Part shown: positions 8,995 to 20,393 of the stretch, piece after piece
Numbering within the stretch: the stretch's first letter is position 1
Layout of the letters: the number at the start of each line of letters is the position of its first letter
Made by a program: the position numbers and the translations under genes
The notes under the pieces: generated by a model
Told to the model about the DNA's origin: nothing
What the model saw: only the letters and a program-made list of their open reading frames with translations
Database searches by the model: none
From: Methylobacterium sp. CB376
Lineage (GTDB): Bacteria > Pseudomonadota > Alphaproteobacteria > Rhizobiales > Beijerinckiaceae
NCBI RefSeq assembly: GCF_029714205.1
Contig: NZ_CP121648.1
Location: forward strand, 7,045,501-7,109,500
Direction of reading: 5' to 3'
Length of the DNA stretch: 64,000 nucleotides

Positions 8995-9593
8995 GCCCGC
9001 CTCCGTTGCTGCGCAACGTCGTCCGAGAAAGCCATATAGTCCTCAACCAAGCAATTCGCTTCTCATTTCTCGCATCGTGAGCGGAGTCTATTCGAAAGAC
9101 TGCCTTGCGCACTCTGATTGCGTTCGGTTCGATTGCCCTCTGAGGGGTGACGCGGGGGTGGGCGCCGCAATAGGCCGTGTTCTCCGGCGCTCGTGAGAGG
9201 ACCGGCTCCGGACCGGGGCACGCCGCCGCGGCCGGAAGGGGCTGTCGCGGGACGAGGCCGCCGCGGGCGGGCTCGGTGAGCATCGGCGTCCCGGCCGCGG
9301 CCGGCGCAACGACGGCGATGCCTCGCGGCACGCCCCGGAACCGCCGCGGGCGTCGTCACGCCCCGCGGTGAAGCGTCATCCGCCGCGAGGCCACCGCGAC
9401 GGGCCTGCCGACCGCCTCCTGTCCGCGAGGAGCGGCGGGGTCCCGGCCACCTCGGTCGTCGGGCGAGGCGAGGGGCGCCGCCGCGACGTGCCCCGTGCGT
9501 CCCGAGCCCGATTCTGCGACACGCCTCTCCCGACCAGGGCGGGCTTCGCGGAACATCGGAAGCTCCCCCCCATCGGTCAGTTTGAGGATCCCG
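8995..9593. other. intergenic region between divergent cyclase and beta-helix genes
   Basis: About 600 bases with no supported gene. Positions 9000-9130 are relatively AT-rich and probably hold the promoter of the cyclase gene (minus strand). GGAAC occurs at 9337 and 9550 but neither has GTT at the right spacing. No RNA gene was recognised. Confidence 0.5.
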
Positions 9594-11519
9594 ATGCGAC
9601 ATCTCCTCGCCGCGCTCCTTGCGCTCGCGCCTGCCCTCGTCCAGGCGGCGGACCAACCCACTTCGCACTTCAAGGCGCTGACCGTCGAGGACGCGGTTGC
9701 CTGCGTGTCCGGGAAAGCCTGCGACGTGTCGGGCCTCAAGGTCACGCCGAACCCGAACGCGACCGTCGGCTCGCTCGCGCGCTCGCTCGCGCCCCACGTG
9801 GCGAGCAACGCCGAACTCGCGACGCTGTTCGCCGGCACCGCCCCGGTCATCCGCCAGGGCTACGCCGCGGCCGGGGATGGCGGGCGGGGCGTCTACACCT
9901 ATTCCTCGTCCCCGTGCTCCATCTCCGGCGGCGACGGCGGCTCGCAGGTCCAGTCGGCCGTGCTGCCGGGCTGCTGGACGCTCGACAAGGGCCAGCCCTT
10001 GACGTTCTCCCTGTTCGGGGCGGATTGCACGAACGCGGCCGACAGCACGGGCGCGGTGCAGAGAGCGATCACGGCGGCCATCGCCCTCCGGCGCACGCTG
10101 ACGCAGCCCGGCGACTGCGTGCTGAGGCTGACGAGCACGATCACGGGCAGCGGCGTCCTGAACCTGCGCGGCCCCGGCGTCGAGATGACCGACGGCGCCA
10201 ATACCGGCGCGGCGGATCCTCAGGCGCCCGGCAAGGGGCTCTGGTTCCACCTCGCGCACGCCGGGAAGGGCTTCATCCTGCAGCCGGCCGGCGGGATCTC
10301 GCCGCAGCATTTCTCGAACGGCAACCACATCGAGGGCGTCGGTACCTTTCGCGACCAGCCGCGGCCGGGCGCGGGCGCCTATGCCCCGTGCGCGTGCGAC
10401 TACGACTTCGCGATCTACAACGCGGAAGTCGAGTTCGATGTCGCGATCCTCAACTCGACCAGGGGCATCTACTTCTCGAAGGGGGACCGATCGCGCATCA
10501 AGAGCCTGAAAGGCCAGCCGCTTCAGATCGGCGTCAACATTGAGAGCGCCTACGACACGCCGGTCATCGACGACATGCATCTTTGGCCCTACTGGTCAAA
10601 CAACACCAATGTTCTCCTATATACGAATAACAACATGGTCGCGCTGCAGGTTGGTCGCGCCGACAATCTCGTCATCAAGAAAGTTTTCGTTTATGGCGGC
10701 GCAAAGTGCCTGGATGTTCAACATTTCTCCGGCGGCCCTGACGGATCCTATCCGCCTGGAACTCTCTATAATGCGCAGATCAGTGCACTGGATTGCGACA
10801 ACTCGTTCGCGTCGATCGTCGTTGAGCCCGCTGCGACCGGTGCCAACTTGTCGGTCGCTTCCCTGGTCGGGTTCTCCAGCGGACTCAACTACGCGGGATC
10901 GAAGTCGAATACGATCTCCGTTCTCAGCAACAACGCAGTCGTGTCGATCGGCGACGCCAGCTTGTCCTATTCAGGTCAGAGTCACGTCTACGTCGGCGGC
11001 CAGAACGCGCGGGTCCAGATCGGAACGCTGTTGGCCGGCCAGTGGAACACGGGCACGACCATCGCTGCCCCGACGCATTTCGAGGGCCTCCGGGCGCCGG
11101 GGACCGGCTCGCAGATCCTCGTCGGCGCCTGGAACTACGACGCCAAGCAGGCGGCGACGACCCTGCCCCTGTTCGGTACGAACGCGTTCCTGAACACGAT
11201 CTCCCTGCGTCCGATCAGTGCCGCGCCGAACATCGACACCAGCGCGTCCGCCCAGACCGTCGCGAACGGCGGCACGCTCGCCCTGCCGACCGGGTCGGGC
11301 GAGTTGGTCGTGCGGGACAGCGCCTACGGAAACGTCTGCAAGTGGCTCTACTCCACGACGAGGACGTTCTTGATCGGCGGGTCGGCGAACTGCGCCGCGT
11401 CGGTGGCGGCCGGCAAGCTCTCGCTGACCTGGAGCGGATCGGCTTACGTTCTGACGAACAATCTCGGCGGGTCGACGGCCATCTACGCGAACAACAGCCG
11501 CGTGGCGCCGTTCAACTGA
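9594..11519 (+). CDS. secreted right-handed beta-helix protein (pectate lyase/tailspike-like)
   Basis: A 641-residue exported protein. The signal peptide is residues 1-19 (cleavage after VQA). A short head (to about 110) carries a GDGGRGVYTY-type motif typical of phage tailspike and pectin-lyase-fold proteins. It is followed by a segment binding the AADSTGAVQRAI pattern (residues 143-154), the classic start of a right-handed beta-helix, with parallel coils to about 500. A small beta-rich C-terminal domain ends the protein. Likely acts on, or binds, a surface polysaccharide; no catalytic residues can be assigned. The ATG at 9594 has GAGGA 6 bases upstream and opens the signal peptide. Around 10540-10990 the base composition is clearly less GC-rich, suggesting acquired DNA. 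Confidence 0.75.
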   Translation: MRHLLAALLALAPALVQAADQPTSHFKALTVEDAVACVSGKACDVSGLKVTPNPNATVGSLARSLAPHVASNAELATLFAGTAPVIRQGYAAAGDGGRGVYTYSSSPCSISGGDGGSQVQSAVLPGCWTLDKGQPLTFSLFGADCTNAADSTGAVQRAITAAIALRRTLTQPGDCVLRLTSTITGSGVLNLRGPGVEMTDGANTGAADPQAPGKGLWFHLAHAGKGFILQPAGGISPQHFSNGNHIEGVGTFRDQPRPGAGAYAPCACDYDFAIYNAEVEFDVAILNSTRGIYFSKGDRSRIKSLKGQPLQIGVNIESAYDTPVIDDMHLWPYWSNNTNVLLYTNNNMVALQVGRADNLVIKKVFVYGGAKCLDVQHFSGGPDGSYPPGTLYNAQISALDCDNSFASIVVEPAATGANLSVASLVGFSSGLNYAGSKSNTISVLSNNAVVSIGDASLSYSGQSHVYVGGQNARVQIGTLLAGQWNTGTTIAAPTHFEGLRAPGTGSQILVGAWNYDAKQAATTLPLFGTNAFLNTISLRPISAAPNIDTSASAQTVANGGTLALPTGSGELVVRDSAYGNVCKWLYSTTRTFLIGGSANCAASVAAGKLSLTWSGSAYVLTNNLGGSTAIYANNSRVAPFN

Positions 11520-12035
11520 TGGGCCGCCGCTCCGCCGGCGGGAGGCGAGGGCGCGCCGGGCGACGCGCCCGTGGCGCGCGCCTCGTGAGCGCTGGACGTG
11601 GGGGCGAGGCGAAGGGTGGGCCGGAGCGCGCACCGCGCCGTTCGCGACCGCGCGCCGCGGCGTCCGGCCCGATCACTCTGCGCCGATCGAATGGCTCCGT
11701 TGAGGGATCGAAAACCTCATGCGTCCGGCGCATGGATCGCCCGCGCGAGCAATAATCCAACGCAGAACCCGCGCCGCGTGGCCAAGCTGGTCTTCTGAAC
11801 CCTCCGGGTTTTGGCTGGGCCAGCCACATTTCCGACGCAACCGGCATTCTAGGAGGTGGCCTCACCGAGGCCCGCACTTGTCGCTCTGGCTGCGGGCTGC
11901 CCGATCAAGTAGGCAACGGTTCACACCCGGTCCTGTATCAGCTCGCGATGCAGGCCGCCGGCCCGCCTGTTCCCCGCCTCCAGGCCGAAGCCGCCCCGCG
12001 CGGTCGGCGCCATCGCAGTGCAAAGGTGCGTTCGA
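11520..12035. other. intergenic region before the HAMP-repeat kinase
   Basis: About 516 bases without a supported gene. It contains a patch with CCTCCGGGTTTTGG near 11799-11812 and mixed GC-rich segments. No EcfG-type promoter or RNA gene was recognised. A ribosome site AAAGG at 12022-12026 belongs to the downstream kinase. Confidence 0.45.
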
Positions 12036-15000
12036 ATGACGGCAGCGACCGCCCAGCTCGAGCCGAAGCTTCTCCTGAAGACCCTGCGCGCCTTTCGAAA
12101 GGGCGACTTCTCGGTGCGGCTGCCCCTCGATCTCACGGGGATCGACGGCGAGATCGCCGAGGCGCTCAACGACGTCGTGGAGCTGAACCAGAGCCTCGCC
12201 CGCGAGCTGGACCGCGTGGCGCGCAAGGTCGGCAAGGACGGACGCATCGCGGAGCGCGGCAAGCTGCCGACGGCCACCGGCGGATGGGTCGAGTGCATCG
12301 ACTCGGTCAACGCGATGATCGGCGACCTCGTCCAGCCCACCACCGAGGTGGCGCGGGTCATCGGCGCCGTCGCGAAGGGCGACCTCGGCCAGACGATGCA
12401 GCTCGAGATCGAGGGGAGGCCGCTCCAGGGCGAGTTCCTGCGGATCGGCAAGGTCGTCAACACGATGGTGGACCAGCTGAACTCCTTCGCCAGCGAGGTG
12501 ACCCGGGTCGCCCGCGAGGTCGGCTCGGAGGGCAAGCTCGGCGGCCAGGCCCAGGTGAAGGGCGTCGGCGGGACCTGGAAGGACCTCACCGAGAACGTGA
12601 ACCTGATGGCCGCCAACCTGACCGGTCAGGTGCGCAACATCGCCGAGGTCACGACCGCGGTCGCCAACGGCGACCTCTCGAAGAAGATCACCGTCGACGT
12701 CAAGGGCGAGATCCTCGACCTCAAGTCGACGTTCAACACGATGGTGGACCAGCTGAACTCCTTCGCCTCGGAGGTGACCCGCGTCGCCAAGGAGGTGGGC
12801 TCGGAGGGCAAGCTCGGCGGTCAGGCCCAGGTGAGGGGCGTCGGCGGCGTCTGGAAGGACCTCACCGACAACGTCAACATGATGGCGGCGAACCTGACCG
12901 GTCAGGTGCGCAACATCGCCGAGGTCACCACGGCCGTGGCCCGCGGCGACCTCTCGAAGAAGATCACGGTCGACGTCAAGGGCGAGATCCTGGAGCTGAA
13001 ATCGACCATCAATACGATGGTGGACCAGCTGAACTCCTTCGCCTCGGAAGTGACCCGGGTCGCCCGCGAGGTCGGCACCGAGGGCAAGCTCGGCGGCCAG
13101 GCGCAGGTCGAGGGTGTCGGCGGGACCTGGAAGGACCTCACCGACAACGTCAACATGATGGCCGCCAACCTGACCGGTCAGGTGCGCAACATCGCCGACG
13201 TGACCACGGCGGTGGCGAACGGCGACCTGTCGAAGAAGATCACCGTCGACGTCAAGGGCGAGATCCTGGAGCTGAAGAACACCATCAACACGATGGTGGA
13301 CCAGCTGAACTCCTTCGCCAGCGAGGTGACCCGCGTCGCCCGCGAGGTCGGCTCGGAGGGCAAGCTCGGCGGCCAGGCGCGCGTGGAGGGGGTCGCCGGC
13401 ACCTGGGCCGACCTGACCGACAACGTGAACCTGATGGCCGCGAACCTCACCGGTCAGGTGCGCAACATCGCCGACGTGACCACGGCGGTGGCCAACGGCG
13501 ACCTCTCGAAGAAGATCACCGTCGACGTCAAGGGCGAGATCCTGGAGCTGAAGAACACCATCAACACGATGGTGGACCAGCTGAACTCCTTCGCCAGCGA
13601 GGTGACCCGGGTCGCCCGCGAGGTCGGCTCGGAGGGCAAGCTCGGCGGCCAGGCGCAGGTGCGCGGCGTGGCGGGCACCTGGGCCGACCTGACCGACAAC
13701 GTGAACCTGATGGCGGCCAACCTGACCGGTCAGGTGCGCAACATCGCCGAGGTCACGACCGCGGTCGCCAACGGCGACCTCTCGAAGAAGATCACCGTCG
13801 ACGTCAAGGGCGAGATCCTGGAGCTGAAATCGACCATCAACACGATGGTGGACCAGCTGAACTCCTTCGCCTCGGAGGTGACCCGGGTCGCCCGCGAGGT
13901 CGGCACCGAGGGCAAGCTCGGGGGGCAGGCTCAGGTGAAGGGCGTCGGCGGCGTCTGGAAGGGGCTGACCGACAACGTCAACATGATGGCGGCGAACCTG
14001 ACCGGTCAGGTGCGCAACATCGCCGAGGTCACGACCGCGGTCGCCAACGGCGACCTCTCGAAGAAGATCACCGTCGCCGTCGAGGGCGAGATCCTGGAGC
14101 TGAAATCGACCATCAACACGATGGTGGACCAGCTGAACTCCTTCGCCTCGGAGGTGACCCGGGTCGCCCGCGAGGTCGGCATCGAGGGCAAGCTCGGCGG
14201 CCAGGCTCAGGTGCGCGGCGTCGGCGGGACCTGGAAGGACCTCACCGACAACGTCAACATGATGGCGGCGAACCTGACCGGTCAGGTGCGCAACATCGCC
14301 GACGTGACCACGGCGGTGGCGAACGGCGACCTCTCCAAGAAGATCACCGTCGACGTGCGCGGCGAGATCCTGGAGCTGAAATCGACCATCAACACGATGG
14401 TGGACCAGCTGAACTCCTTCGCCTCGGAGGTGACGCGGGTCGCCCGCGAGGTCGGCTCGGAGGGCAAGCTCGGCGGCCAGGCCCAGGTGAAGGGCGTCGG
14501 CGGGACCTGGAAGGATCTCACCGACAACGTCAACATGATGGCCGCCAACCTGACCGGGCAGGTGCGGGGCATCGCCAGCGTGGTGACCGCGGTCGCGCAG
14601 GGCGATCTCAAGCGCAAGCTCACGGTCGACGCCAAGGGCGAGATCGCGGCCCTGGCCGACACCGTCAACGAGATGATCGAGACGCTCGCCACCTTCGCCG
14701 ATCAGGTGACGAACGTCGCGCGCGAGGTGGGCGTCGAGGGCAAGCTCGGCGGCCAGGCGCGGGTGCCGGGGGCGGCCGGCCTGTGGCGCGACCTCACCGA
14801 CAACGTGAACCAGCTCGCCGCCAACCTGACCACCCAGGTGCGCGCCATCGCCGACGTGGCCACGGCGGTGACCAAGGGCGACCTCGCCCGCTCGATCTCG
14901 GTCGAGGCCTCCGGCGAGGTCGCCTCGCTGAAGGACACGATCAACGAGATGATCCGCAACCTGCGCGACACGACGCTCAAGAATGCGGAGCAGGATTGGC

Positions 15001-17849
15001 TGAAGACCAACCTCGCCAAGTTCACCCGCATGCTGCAGGGCGAGCGCGACCTCGCCACGGTCTCGAACCTGATCCTGTCCGAGATCGCGCCGCTGGTGAA
15101 CGCTCAGCGCGGGGTGTTCTACATGATGGAGAGCGACGGCGCGGAGCCCGTGCTGGACCTCGTGGCGAGCTACGCCTTCACCGAGCGCAAGAACCTGTCG
15201 AACCGCTACCGCCTGCGCCAGGGGCTGGTCGGGCAATGCGCCTACGAGAAGAAGCGCATCCTGCTCACCAACGTGCCGGGCGACTACATCACGATCGGCT
15301 CCGCCCTCGGCGAGGCGGCCCCGATCAACATCATCGTGCTGCCGGTCCTGTTCGAGCAGGAGGTCCGGGCCGTGATCGAGCTCGCCTCCTTCAGCCGCTT
15401 CAGCGAGACGCATCAATCCTTCCTGGACCAGCTCACCGAGTCGATCGGCATCGTGCTGAACACGATCGCGGCGAACATGCGGACCGAGGGCCTGCTGGCG
15501 CAGTCGCAATTGCTGACCAGCGAGCTGCAGAGCCAGCAGGAGGAGCTGAAGAAGACCAACGACCGCCTCGAGACCCAGGCCGCTTCGCTGCAGCAATCCG
15601 AGGACCTGCTCAAGAGCCAGCGCGAGCGCCTGCAGCAGACCAACGAGGAGCTCGAGGAGAAGGCGCGTCTCCTGGAGATCCAGAAGAAGGAGGTCGAGGG
15701 CAAGAACCGCGAGGTCTCGATCGCCAAGATCTCCCTCGAGGAGAAGGCCGAGCAGCTCTCGCTGACCTCCCGCTACAAGTCCCAGTTCCTGGCGAACATG
15801 AGCCATGAGCTGCGCACGCCGCTGAACAGCCTGCTCATTCTCTCGAAGCTGCTGAGCGAGAACAGGGAAGGGAACCTGAGCGACAAGCAGCGGGAATTCG
15901 CCAGGACCATCAACGCGGCCGGTTCCGACCTGCTGTCCCTGATCAACGACATCCTCGACCTGTCCAAGATCGAGTCCGGGACGGTCTCCCTCGAACTCGG
16001 CGACGTCGACCTCCAGGATCTCGCCGGCCACCTCGACCGCAGCTTCCGCCCGCTCGCCGAGGAGCGCCAGCTCGCCTTCACGATCGACGTCGCCCCCGCC
16101 CTGCCGCGGCTCGTGCGGACGGACTCGAAGCGGCTGCAGCAGGTGCTGCGCAACCTCCTGTCCAACGCCTTCAAGTTCACCGAGAAGGGCAGCGTCGCGC
16201 TCAAGCTCGGCTCGGCCGAGGGCTCGCCGCTGCGCGCGGGCAGCCAGTGGATGGCCTTCACGGTGACCGATACCGGCATCGGCATCCCCGAGGACAAGCA
16301 GCGCATCATCTTCGAGGCGTTCCAGCAGGCGGACGGCACCACCAGCCGCAAGTACGGCGGCACCGGCCTCGGCCTCGCCATCAGCCGCGAGATCGCCCGG
16401 CTGCTCGGGGGCGAGATCGTCCTGTCGAGCCGGCTCGGGCAGGGCAGCACCTTCACGCTCTTCCTGCCGCTCGAGCCGCCGCTGGCCGCGGCCGCGGGCC
16501 GCCCGGCCGAGGCCAAGGAGGGCAACGGGGCGTCGCAGCCGGCGATCCGGCCGGCCTCCGCCGCCATGGCGCTGTCCTCCTCCGCGGACGACCGCCACGC
16601 GATCGCGGCGGGCGACCACATCGTGCTCATCGTCGAGGACGACGCGATGTTCGCGTCGGTCCTGCTCGAACTGGCCCGCGAGCGGGGCTTCAAGGGGCTG
16701 ATCGCCCAGGACGGGGCGGCGGCGCTCGCGCTCGCCCATCGCTACAAGCCGCACGCGATCACCCTGGACATCGGCCTGCCGGACATGGACGGCTGGGCGC
16801 TCCTCGACCACCTGAAGAACGACGTCCGCACCCGTCACATCCCGATCCACGTCATCTCGGTCAACGACGAGAAGAAGCGCGGGCTGCGGGCCGGGGCCTT
16901 CGGCTTCCTGGAGAAGCCCGTCGACCGCGAGGGCCTGCTCAGGGCGCTGGAACGGTCGAAGGAGTTCATCACCCGGCCGGTGCGCAGCCTGCTCCTGGTC
17001 GAGGACGACGACAATCAGCGCGCGAGCATCACCGCCCTGCTGAGCGAGGAGGACGTCAAGGTGTTCAGCGTCAGCACGGCCGCCGCCGCGCTGGAGGCGG
17101 TGGCGGGCGGGCGCTTCGACTGCGCGATCGTCGATCTCGGGCTGCCCGATCTCGGCGGCTCCGAGCTGATCGAGCAGATCCGCGCCACCCCGGACGGCGA
17201 GGAGCTCCCGATCATCGTCTATACCGGCCGTGAGTTGACCGAGGCCGAGGAGCAGCAGCTCAAGCAGACCGCCTCGACCATCATCCTGAAGGACAGCCAC
17301 TCCTCCGAGAGGCTGCTCGACGAGACCGCCCTGTTCCTGCACCGGGCGATCGACGGCGGTTCCGGCGAGCGCCAGGTCGGGAGCGAGCGACGGGATCCGG
17401 TGTCGCTGCAGGGCTGCCGCATCCTCCTGGTCGACGACGATGTGCGCAACATCTTCTCCCTCACGAGCGCGCTGGAGCTGCACGGCCTCGACGTCCTCTT
17501 CGCGGAGAACGGGCGCGACGGGATCGCGCTGCTCAAGGCCAATCCGAGCATCGACGCCATGCTGGTCGACATCATGATGCCGGAGATGGACGGGTACGAG
17601 ACCATGCGGGAGATCCGCCGGGACGAGCGCTTCCGCGCCCTGCCGCTGATCGCCGTGACCGCCAAGGCCATGAAGGGCGACCGCGAGAAGTGCATGGAGG
17701 CCGGCGCCTCCGACTACGTCTCGAAGCCCGTCGACCTGGATCAGCTGCTCGCGGTCCTGCGCGTGCAGCTCGAGCAGCGCCGCCACGCCGCGGGCGGCGC
17801 TCCGCACCGGGGCAACGGCCGCGCGGACACCTCCGGGATCGCCCCATGA
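12036..17849 (+). CDS. giant HAMP-repeat hybrid histidine kinase with three receiver domains (Nik1/Os-1-like)
   Basis: A 1937-residue cytoplasmic sensor kinase. A divergent N-terminal HAMP-like part (1-141) is followed by nine tandem 92-residue units (142-969), each a pair of HAMP-like modules with the phrases [35 protein letters not shown] and [13 protein letters not shown]. Then a GAF domain (about 1005-1150), a coiled coil (1155-1240), HisKA with phospho-acceptor His1257 ([11 protein letters not shown]), HATPase (to about 1480) and three receiver domains with Asp1578, Asp1700 and Asp1845. The repeat block is very like fungal group III kinases that sense osmotic stress; the GAF and three receivers differ from them. 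No membrane segment, so the signal is likely internal. The ATG at 12036 has AAAGG 9 bases upstream; a GTG at 12018 is the alternative. Overlaps the next kinase gene by 4 bases. Confidence 0.93.
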   Translation: MTAATAQLEPKLLLKTLRAFRKGDFSVRLPLDLTGIDGEIAEALNDVVELNQSLARELDRVARKVGKDGRIAERGKLPTATGGWVECIDSVNAMIGDLVQPTTEVARVIGAVAKGDLGQTMQLEIEGRPLQGEFLRIGKVVNTMVDQLNSFASEVTRVAREVGSEGKLGGQAQVKGVGGTWKDLTENVNLMAANLTGQVRNIAEVTTAVANGDLSKKITVDVKGEILDLKSTFNTMVDQLNSFASEVTRVAKEVGSEGKLGGQAQVRGVGGVWKDLTDNVNMMAANLTGQVRNIAEVTTAVARGDLSKKITVDVKGEILELKSTINTMVDQLNSFASEVTRVAREVGTEGKLGGQAQVEGVGGTWKDLTDNVNMMAANLTGQVRNIADVTTAVANGDLSKKITVDVKGEILELKNTINTMVDQLNSFASEVTRVAREVGSEGKLGGQARVEGVAGTWADLTDNVNLMAANLTGQVRNIADVTTAVANGDLSKKITVDVKGEILELKNTINTMVDQLNSFASEVTRVAREVGSEGKLGGQAQVRGVAGTWADLTDNVNLMAANLTGQVRNIAEVTTAVANGDLSKKITVDVKGEILELKSTINTMVDQLNSFASEVTRVAREVGTEGKLGGQAQVKGVGGVWKGLTDNVNMMAANLTGQVRNIAEVTTAVANGDLSKKITVAVEGEILELKSTINTMVDQLNSFASEVTRVAREVGIEGKLGGQAQVRGVGGTWKDLTDNVNMMAANLTGQVRNIADVTTAVANGDLSKKITVDVRGEILELKSTINTMVDQLNSFASEVTRVAREVGSEGKLGGQAQVKGVGGTWKDLTDNVNMMAANLTGQVRGIASVVTAVAQGDLKRKLTVDAKGEIAALADTVNEMIETLATFADQVTNVAREVGVEGKLGGQARVPGAAGLWRDLTDNVNQLAANLTTQVRAIADVATAVTKGDLARSISVEASGEVASLKDTINEMIRNLRDTTLKNAEQDWLKTNLAKFTRMLQGERDLATVSNLILSEIAPLVNAQRGVFYMMESDGAEPVLDLVASYAFTERKNLSNRYRLRQGLVGQCAYEKKRILLTNVPGDYITIGSALGEAAPINIIVLPVLFEQEVRAVIELASFSRFSETHQSFLDQLTESIGIVLNTIAANMRTEGLLAQSQLLTSELQSQQEELKKTNDRLETQAASLQQSEDLLKSQRERLQQTNEELEEKARLLEIQKKEVEGKNREVSIAKISLEEKAEQLSLTSRYKSQFLANMSHELRTPLNSLLILSKLLSENREGNLSDKQREFARTINAAGSDLLSLINDILDLSKIESGTVSLELGDVDLQDLAGHLDRSFRPLAEERQLAFTIDVAPALPRLVRTDSKRLQQVLRNLLSNAFKFTEKGSVALKLGSAEGSPLRAGSQWMAFTVTDTGIGIPEDKQRIIFEAFQQADGTTSRKYGGTGLGLAISREIARLLGGEIVLSSRLGQGSTFTLFLPLEPPLAAAAGRPAEAKEGNGASQPAIRPASAAMALSSSADDRHAIAAGDHIVLIVEDDAMFASVLLELARERGFKGLIAQDGAAALALAHRYKPHAITLDIGLPDMDGWALLDHLKNDVRTRHIPIHVISVNDEKKRGLRAGAFGFLEKPVDREGLLRALERSKEFITRPVRSLLLVEDDDNQRASITALLSEEDVKVFSVSTAAAALEAVAGGRFDCAIVDLGLPDLGGSELIEQIRATPDGEELPIIVYTGRELTEAEEQQLKQTASTIILKDSHSSERLLDETALFLHRAIDGGSGERQVGSERRDPVSLQGCRILLVDDDVRNIFSLTSALELHGLDVLFAENGRDGIALLKANPSIDAMLVDIMMPEMDGYETMREIRRDERFRALPLIAVTAKAMKGDREKCMEAGASDYVSKPVDLDQLLAVLRVQLEQRRHAAGGAPHRGNGRADTSGIAP
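12459..14942. repeat. nine in-frame 276-bp tandem repeats encoding HAMP pairs
   Basis: Unit starts fall exactly 276 bp apart: 12459, 12735, 13011, 13287, 13563, 13839, 14115, 14391 and 14667. The first eight are nearly identical in protein and close in DNA; the ninth is clearly diverged ([14 protein letters not shown]). Only a few positions vary, mainly the residue after EVG (S, T, I or V) and the K/A after GTW. A repeat this regular can expand or shrink by recombination. Confidence 0.95.
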
Positions 17850-19927
17850 GCGGAGACCCCATGAGCGAGGACCGCGCGCCGGCCCTCCCGGGCCCGGATC
17901 CCGCCGGCGGCCCGGCCGCGGACCTCCCGCCGATCAGGGTGAAGATCCTGATCGTGGACGACGACCGGCGGAACCTGCTCGCCGTGTCGGAGATCCTCGA
18001 CGAGCCAGGCCTCGACCTCGTCCTGGCCGAATCCGGGGAGGACGCCCTGCGGCACACGTTGCGGGACGATTTCGCCCTGATCCTCCTCGACGTCCAGATG
18101 CCGCGCATGGACGGCTACGAGGTGGCGTCCCTCATCCGCAGCCGCTCGCGCTCGTCGCGCGTGCCGATCCTGTTCCTGACGGCTTACAACCGGGAGGAGA
18201 TGCACGTCTTCCGCGGCTACTCGGCCGGCGCCGTGGACTACGTCTTCAAGCCGATCCAGCCGCTCGTCCTCAAGTCGAAGGTCAGCGTCTTCGTCGACCT
18301 TCACCGCAAGACCGAGGAGATCAAGCTGAAGGCCTCGGCCGAGAAGAAGCTCCTGCTGGAGAACCTGCGGGTTCGGGGCGAGAAGCTGGAGGCCGAGCGG
18401 GCCCTGCGGCGGCGCGACGCGCATCAGGCCGCCGTGCTGCGCGGGCTCCCGATCGCCCTCTACACGGCCTCGCACCAGGGGGATCACCGCCGCCTGCGCT
18501 TCACCAACGAGAGCGTCGAGCGGGTCAGCGGCTTCGGCGCGGAGGCGTTCGCGGATCCGGGCCTCTGGCTGTCGCGGCTCAACCCCGAGGACCGCGACCG
18601 GGTGCTCGACGCGCTGCGGGCGGTCGGGCGCACGGGCGCGGCGACGCTGGAATACCGCTGGCGCCACGCGGACGGGAGCGAGCGGCACATCCTCGATCAG
18701 GTCGTGGCCAATCGGGGCGAGGAGGCCGCGCCCGGCGAGGTCTTCGGGATGTGGTTCGACATCACCGAGCGCAAGGAGATGGAGCTGAGCCTGGTGCACG
18801 CCTCCAAGCTCGAGGCGGTCGGCCGGCTCACCGGCGGCGTCGCCCACGACTTCAACAACATGCTGAGCATCGTGATCGGCAACCTCGACCTGCTGCAGAA
18901 GTCGCTCGTCGCCGACGAGAAGGCGCATCAGCGCGTTCAGAACGCCATCGACGGGGCGCAGCGCTGCGCGGAGCTGACGAGCCGGCTCCTCGCCGTCTCG
19001 CGGCGCTCACCCCTCCAGCCGGCGCCGCTCGACCTCGGCAGCTTCATGCCCGGCCTGGTGCAGCTGCTGAGGCGGACCCTCGGCGAGCGCATCGGCGTGA
19101 CCCTGGATCTCGGCGACGCTCCGCCCGCCGTATCCGTCGACCGCTCGCAACTCGAGGCGGCGCTGATCAATCTGGCGGTGAACGCGCGCGACGCGATGCC
19201 GGAGGGCGGCCATCTCAGCATCGCGGTGCGACGCGCCGGGGAGGCGGATCGCGCGGGCCGCGCCGCCGACGCGGTCCTGATCTCCGTCGCCGACACGGGC
19301 ACCGGCATGCCGGCCTCGGTGCTCGCGCGCGTGTTCGAGCCCTTCTTCACCACCAAGGCGGAGGGCAAGGGGACGGGCCTCGGCTTGAGCATGGTCCACG
19401 GCTTCCTCCAGCAGAGCGGCGGACACATCGACGTCGAGAGCGTGCCGGGGCAGGGCACCACCTTCACGATGTCCCTGCCGATCCTCGCCGAGGCGGGCCC
19501 CGGGACCCCGGCGGCGCCGGGCGCCGCGCCCCCCGACGAGGTGAGCGGGGAGGGGAGGACGGTGCTCGTGGTCGAGGACGATTCCGAGGTGCGACAGGTC
19601 GCCAAAGCTGCCCTGAAGACCCTCGGGTTCCACGTCGAGGAGGCCGGAAACGGCGACGAGGCCGTGGCCATGCTGGAGGAGAATTCCGACGTGGCGCTCG
19701 TGCTCAGCGACGTGAACATGCCCGGCACCATCTCGGGGATCGAGCTCGGCCGCATCGTGCGGCAGCGCTGGCCCAATATCGGGATCGTGCTGGCCTCGGG
19801 GTACCTCAAGGAAGGTCAGGACACGGAGTGCTTCGTGACCTTGCAGAAGCCCTACCGGACGTCGGAGCTGATCGAGAAGCTGGCGGGGCTGGTGGCACCC
19901 AAGGCGGAGGCCGCGATCCCGGCCTAG
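17846..19927 (+). CDS. hybrid histidine kinase: REC-PAS-HisKA-HATPase-REC
   Basis: A 693-residue soluble two-component protein. An N-terminal receiver domain (33-150, phospho-acceptor Asp82 in [11 protein letters not shown]) is followed by a coiled coil (155-190), a PAS/PAC domain (195-310, ending FDITERK), a HisKA domain with His334 (GGVAHDFNN type), an HATPase domain (to about 545) and a C-terminal receiver (570-690). It starts inside the end of the HAMP-repeat kinase gene (ATGA overlap), so the pair is co-translated and the N-terminal receiver is a natural phosphate acceptor from that kinase. The second ATG at 17861 is a possible alternative start. Likely acts as a relay integrating the signal of its partner. 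Confidence 0.92.
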   Translation: MSGDPMSEDRAPALPGPDPAGGPAADLPPIRVKILIVDDDRRNLLAVSEILDEPGLDLVLAESGEDALRHTLRDDFALILLDVQMPRMDGYEVASLIRSRSRSSRVPILFLTAYNREEMHVFRGYSAGAVDYVFKPIQPLVLKSKVSVFVDLHRKTEEIKLKASAEKKLLLENLRVRGEKLEAERALRRRDAHQAAVLRGLPIALYTASHQGDHRRLRFTNESVERVSGFGAEAFADPGLWLSRLNPEDRDRVLDALRAVGRTGAATLEYRWRHADGSERHILDQVVANRGEEAAPGEVFGMWFDITERKEMELSLVHASKLEAVGRLTGGVAHDFNNMLSIVIGNLDLLQKSLVADEKAHQRVQNAIDGAQRCAELTSRLLAVSRRSPLQPAPLDLGSFMPGLVQLLRRTLGERIGVTLDLGDAPPAVSVDRSQLEAALINLAVNARDAMPEGGHLSIAVRRAGEADRAGRAADAVLISVADTGTGMPASVLARVFEPFFTTKAEGKGTGLGLSMVHGFLQQSGGHIDVESVPGQGTTFTMSLPILAEAGPGTPAAPGAAPPDEVSGEGRTVLVVEDDSEVRQVAKAALKTLGFHVEEAGNGDEAVAMLEENSDVALVLSDVNMPGTISGIELGRIVRQRWPNIGIVLASGYLKEGQDTECFVTLQKPYRTSELIEKLAGLVAPKAEAAIPA

Positions 19928-19996
19928 CGCGGGCGGGGCGGTGCAGGAGCGCGCAGCGGTGCAGGCGCGCGCAACCGCCGGGCCGACCGCGAGCCC

Positions 19997-20021
19997 GGAA
20001 CCGAATCGACCCCGCAAGGTT
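19997..20021 (+). promoter_or_regulatory. EcfG-type promoter before the DUF3309 gene
   Basis: GGAAC at 19997-20001, 16-base spacer, GGTT at 20018-20021. It lies about 35 bases before the DUF3309 start codon, a normal leader length. The GTT core fits the EcfG consensus. Confidence 0.6.
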
Positions 20022-20056
20022 GCTGGTCCGCCTCATCATCGGGCGGGAGAACTCTC

Positions 20057-20218
20057 ATGAGTCTTGGCACCATCCTCCTCATCATCCTGATCTTGGCTCT
20101 GGTTGGTGCTCTTCCGCTCGGACTGCCCTACAATCGGGGCTGGGGCTACGCTCCCGGCGGGGTGGTCGGCCTGATCCTGGTGATCGTCCTGATCCTGGTG
20201 CTGCTGGGCCGGATCTGA
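20057..20218 (+). CDS. DUF3309 small membrane protein
   Basis: A 53-residue protein, almost entirely two hydrophobic segments (residues 5-22 and 34-51) joined by the GLPYNRGWGYAPGG turn that identifies the DUF3309 family. Members are common in Alphaproteobacteria and resemble small stress-induced membrane proteins; the role is unknown. GGGAGAA lies 6 bases before ATG. A GGAAC-N16-GGTT promoter sits just upstream, and a palindromic element follows the stop at once, so this looks like a self-contained stress-induced unit. Confidence 0.88.
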   Translation: MSLGTILLIILILALVGALPLGLPYNRGWGYAPGGVVGLILVIVLILVLLGRI

Positions 20219-20226
20219 GCGTCATG

Positions 20227-20252
20227 CGCCGAAGGGGTCGCCGGTTCGGCGG
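20227..20252. repeat. palindromic element, copy 1
   Basis: A 26-bp element with arms CGCCGAA and TTCGGCG around an 11-base GC-rich loop, 8 bases after the DUF3309 stop. A copy with 24 of 26 identical bases is at 40680-40705. Two copies in intergenic DNA suggest an interspersed palindromic (REP-like) family; here it may also act as a terminator. Confidence 0.55.
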
Positions 20253-20393
20253 CCAGACCTGCGGCCCACCGGGACCCTGAACCGCCGAGGCGGCGGCCCG
20301 CCGCCGCACCTCCGCCCGGGGCTTCGGGCCGGCCGGGCGCGGGGAGCGCCGCGGGCGGGTGACCCGGTCTCCGAACGGGTCGCGCCGACCGGA

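Noticed and set aside
6944..9331. Long open frames on both strands across the cyclase gene
   Set aside because: Only the frame 7000-8994 (minus) has recognisable domains; the others read as Arg/Pro/Gly-rich shadows.
12459..14942. Regular repeats that could suggest a CRISPR array
   Set aside because: The unit is 276 bp, in frame, without variable spacers, and codes for HAMP modules.
11862..17807. A very long open frame (1981 codons) on the minus strand opposite the HAMP-repeat kinase
   Set aside because: The plus-strand frame has clear kinase domains throughout. The minus frame is a product of the high GC bias and the repeats, giving Leu/Val/His-rich repetitive sequence with no domain.
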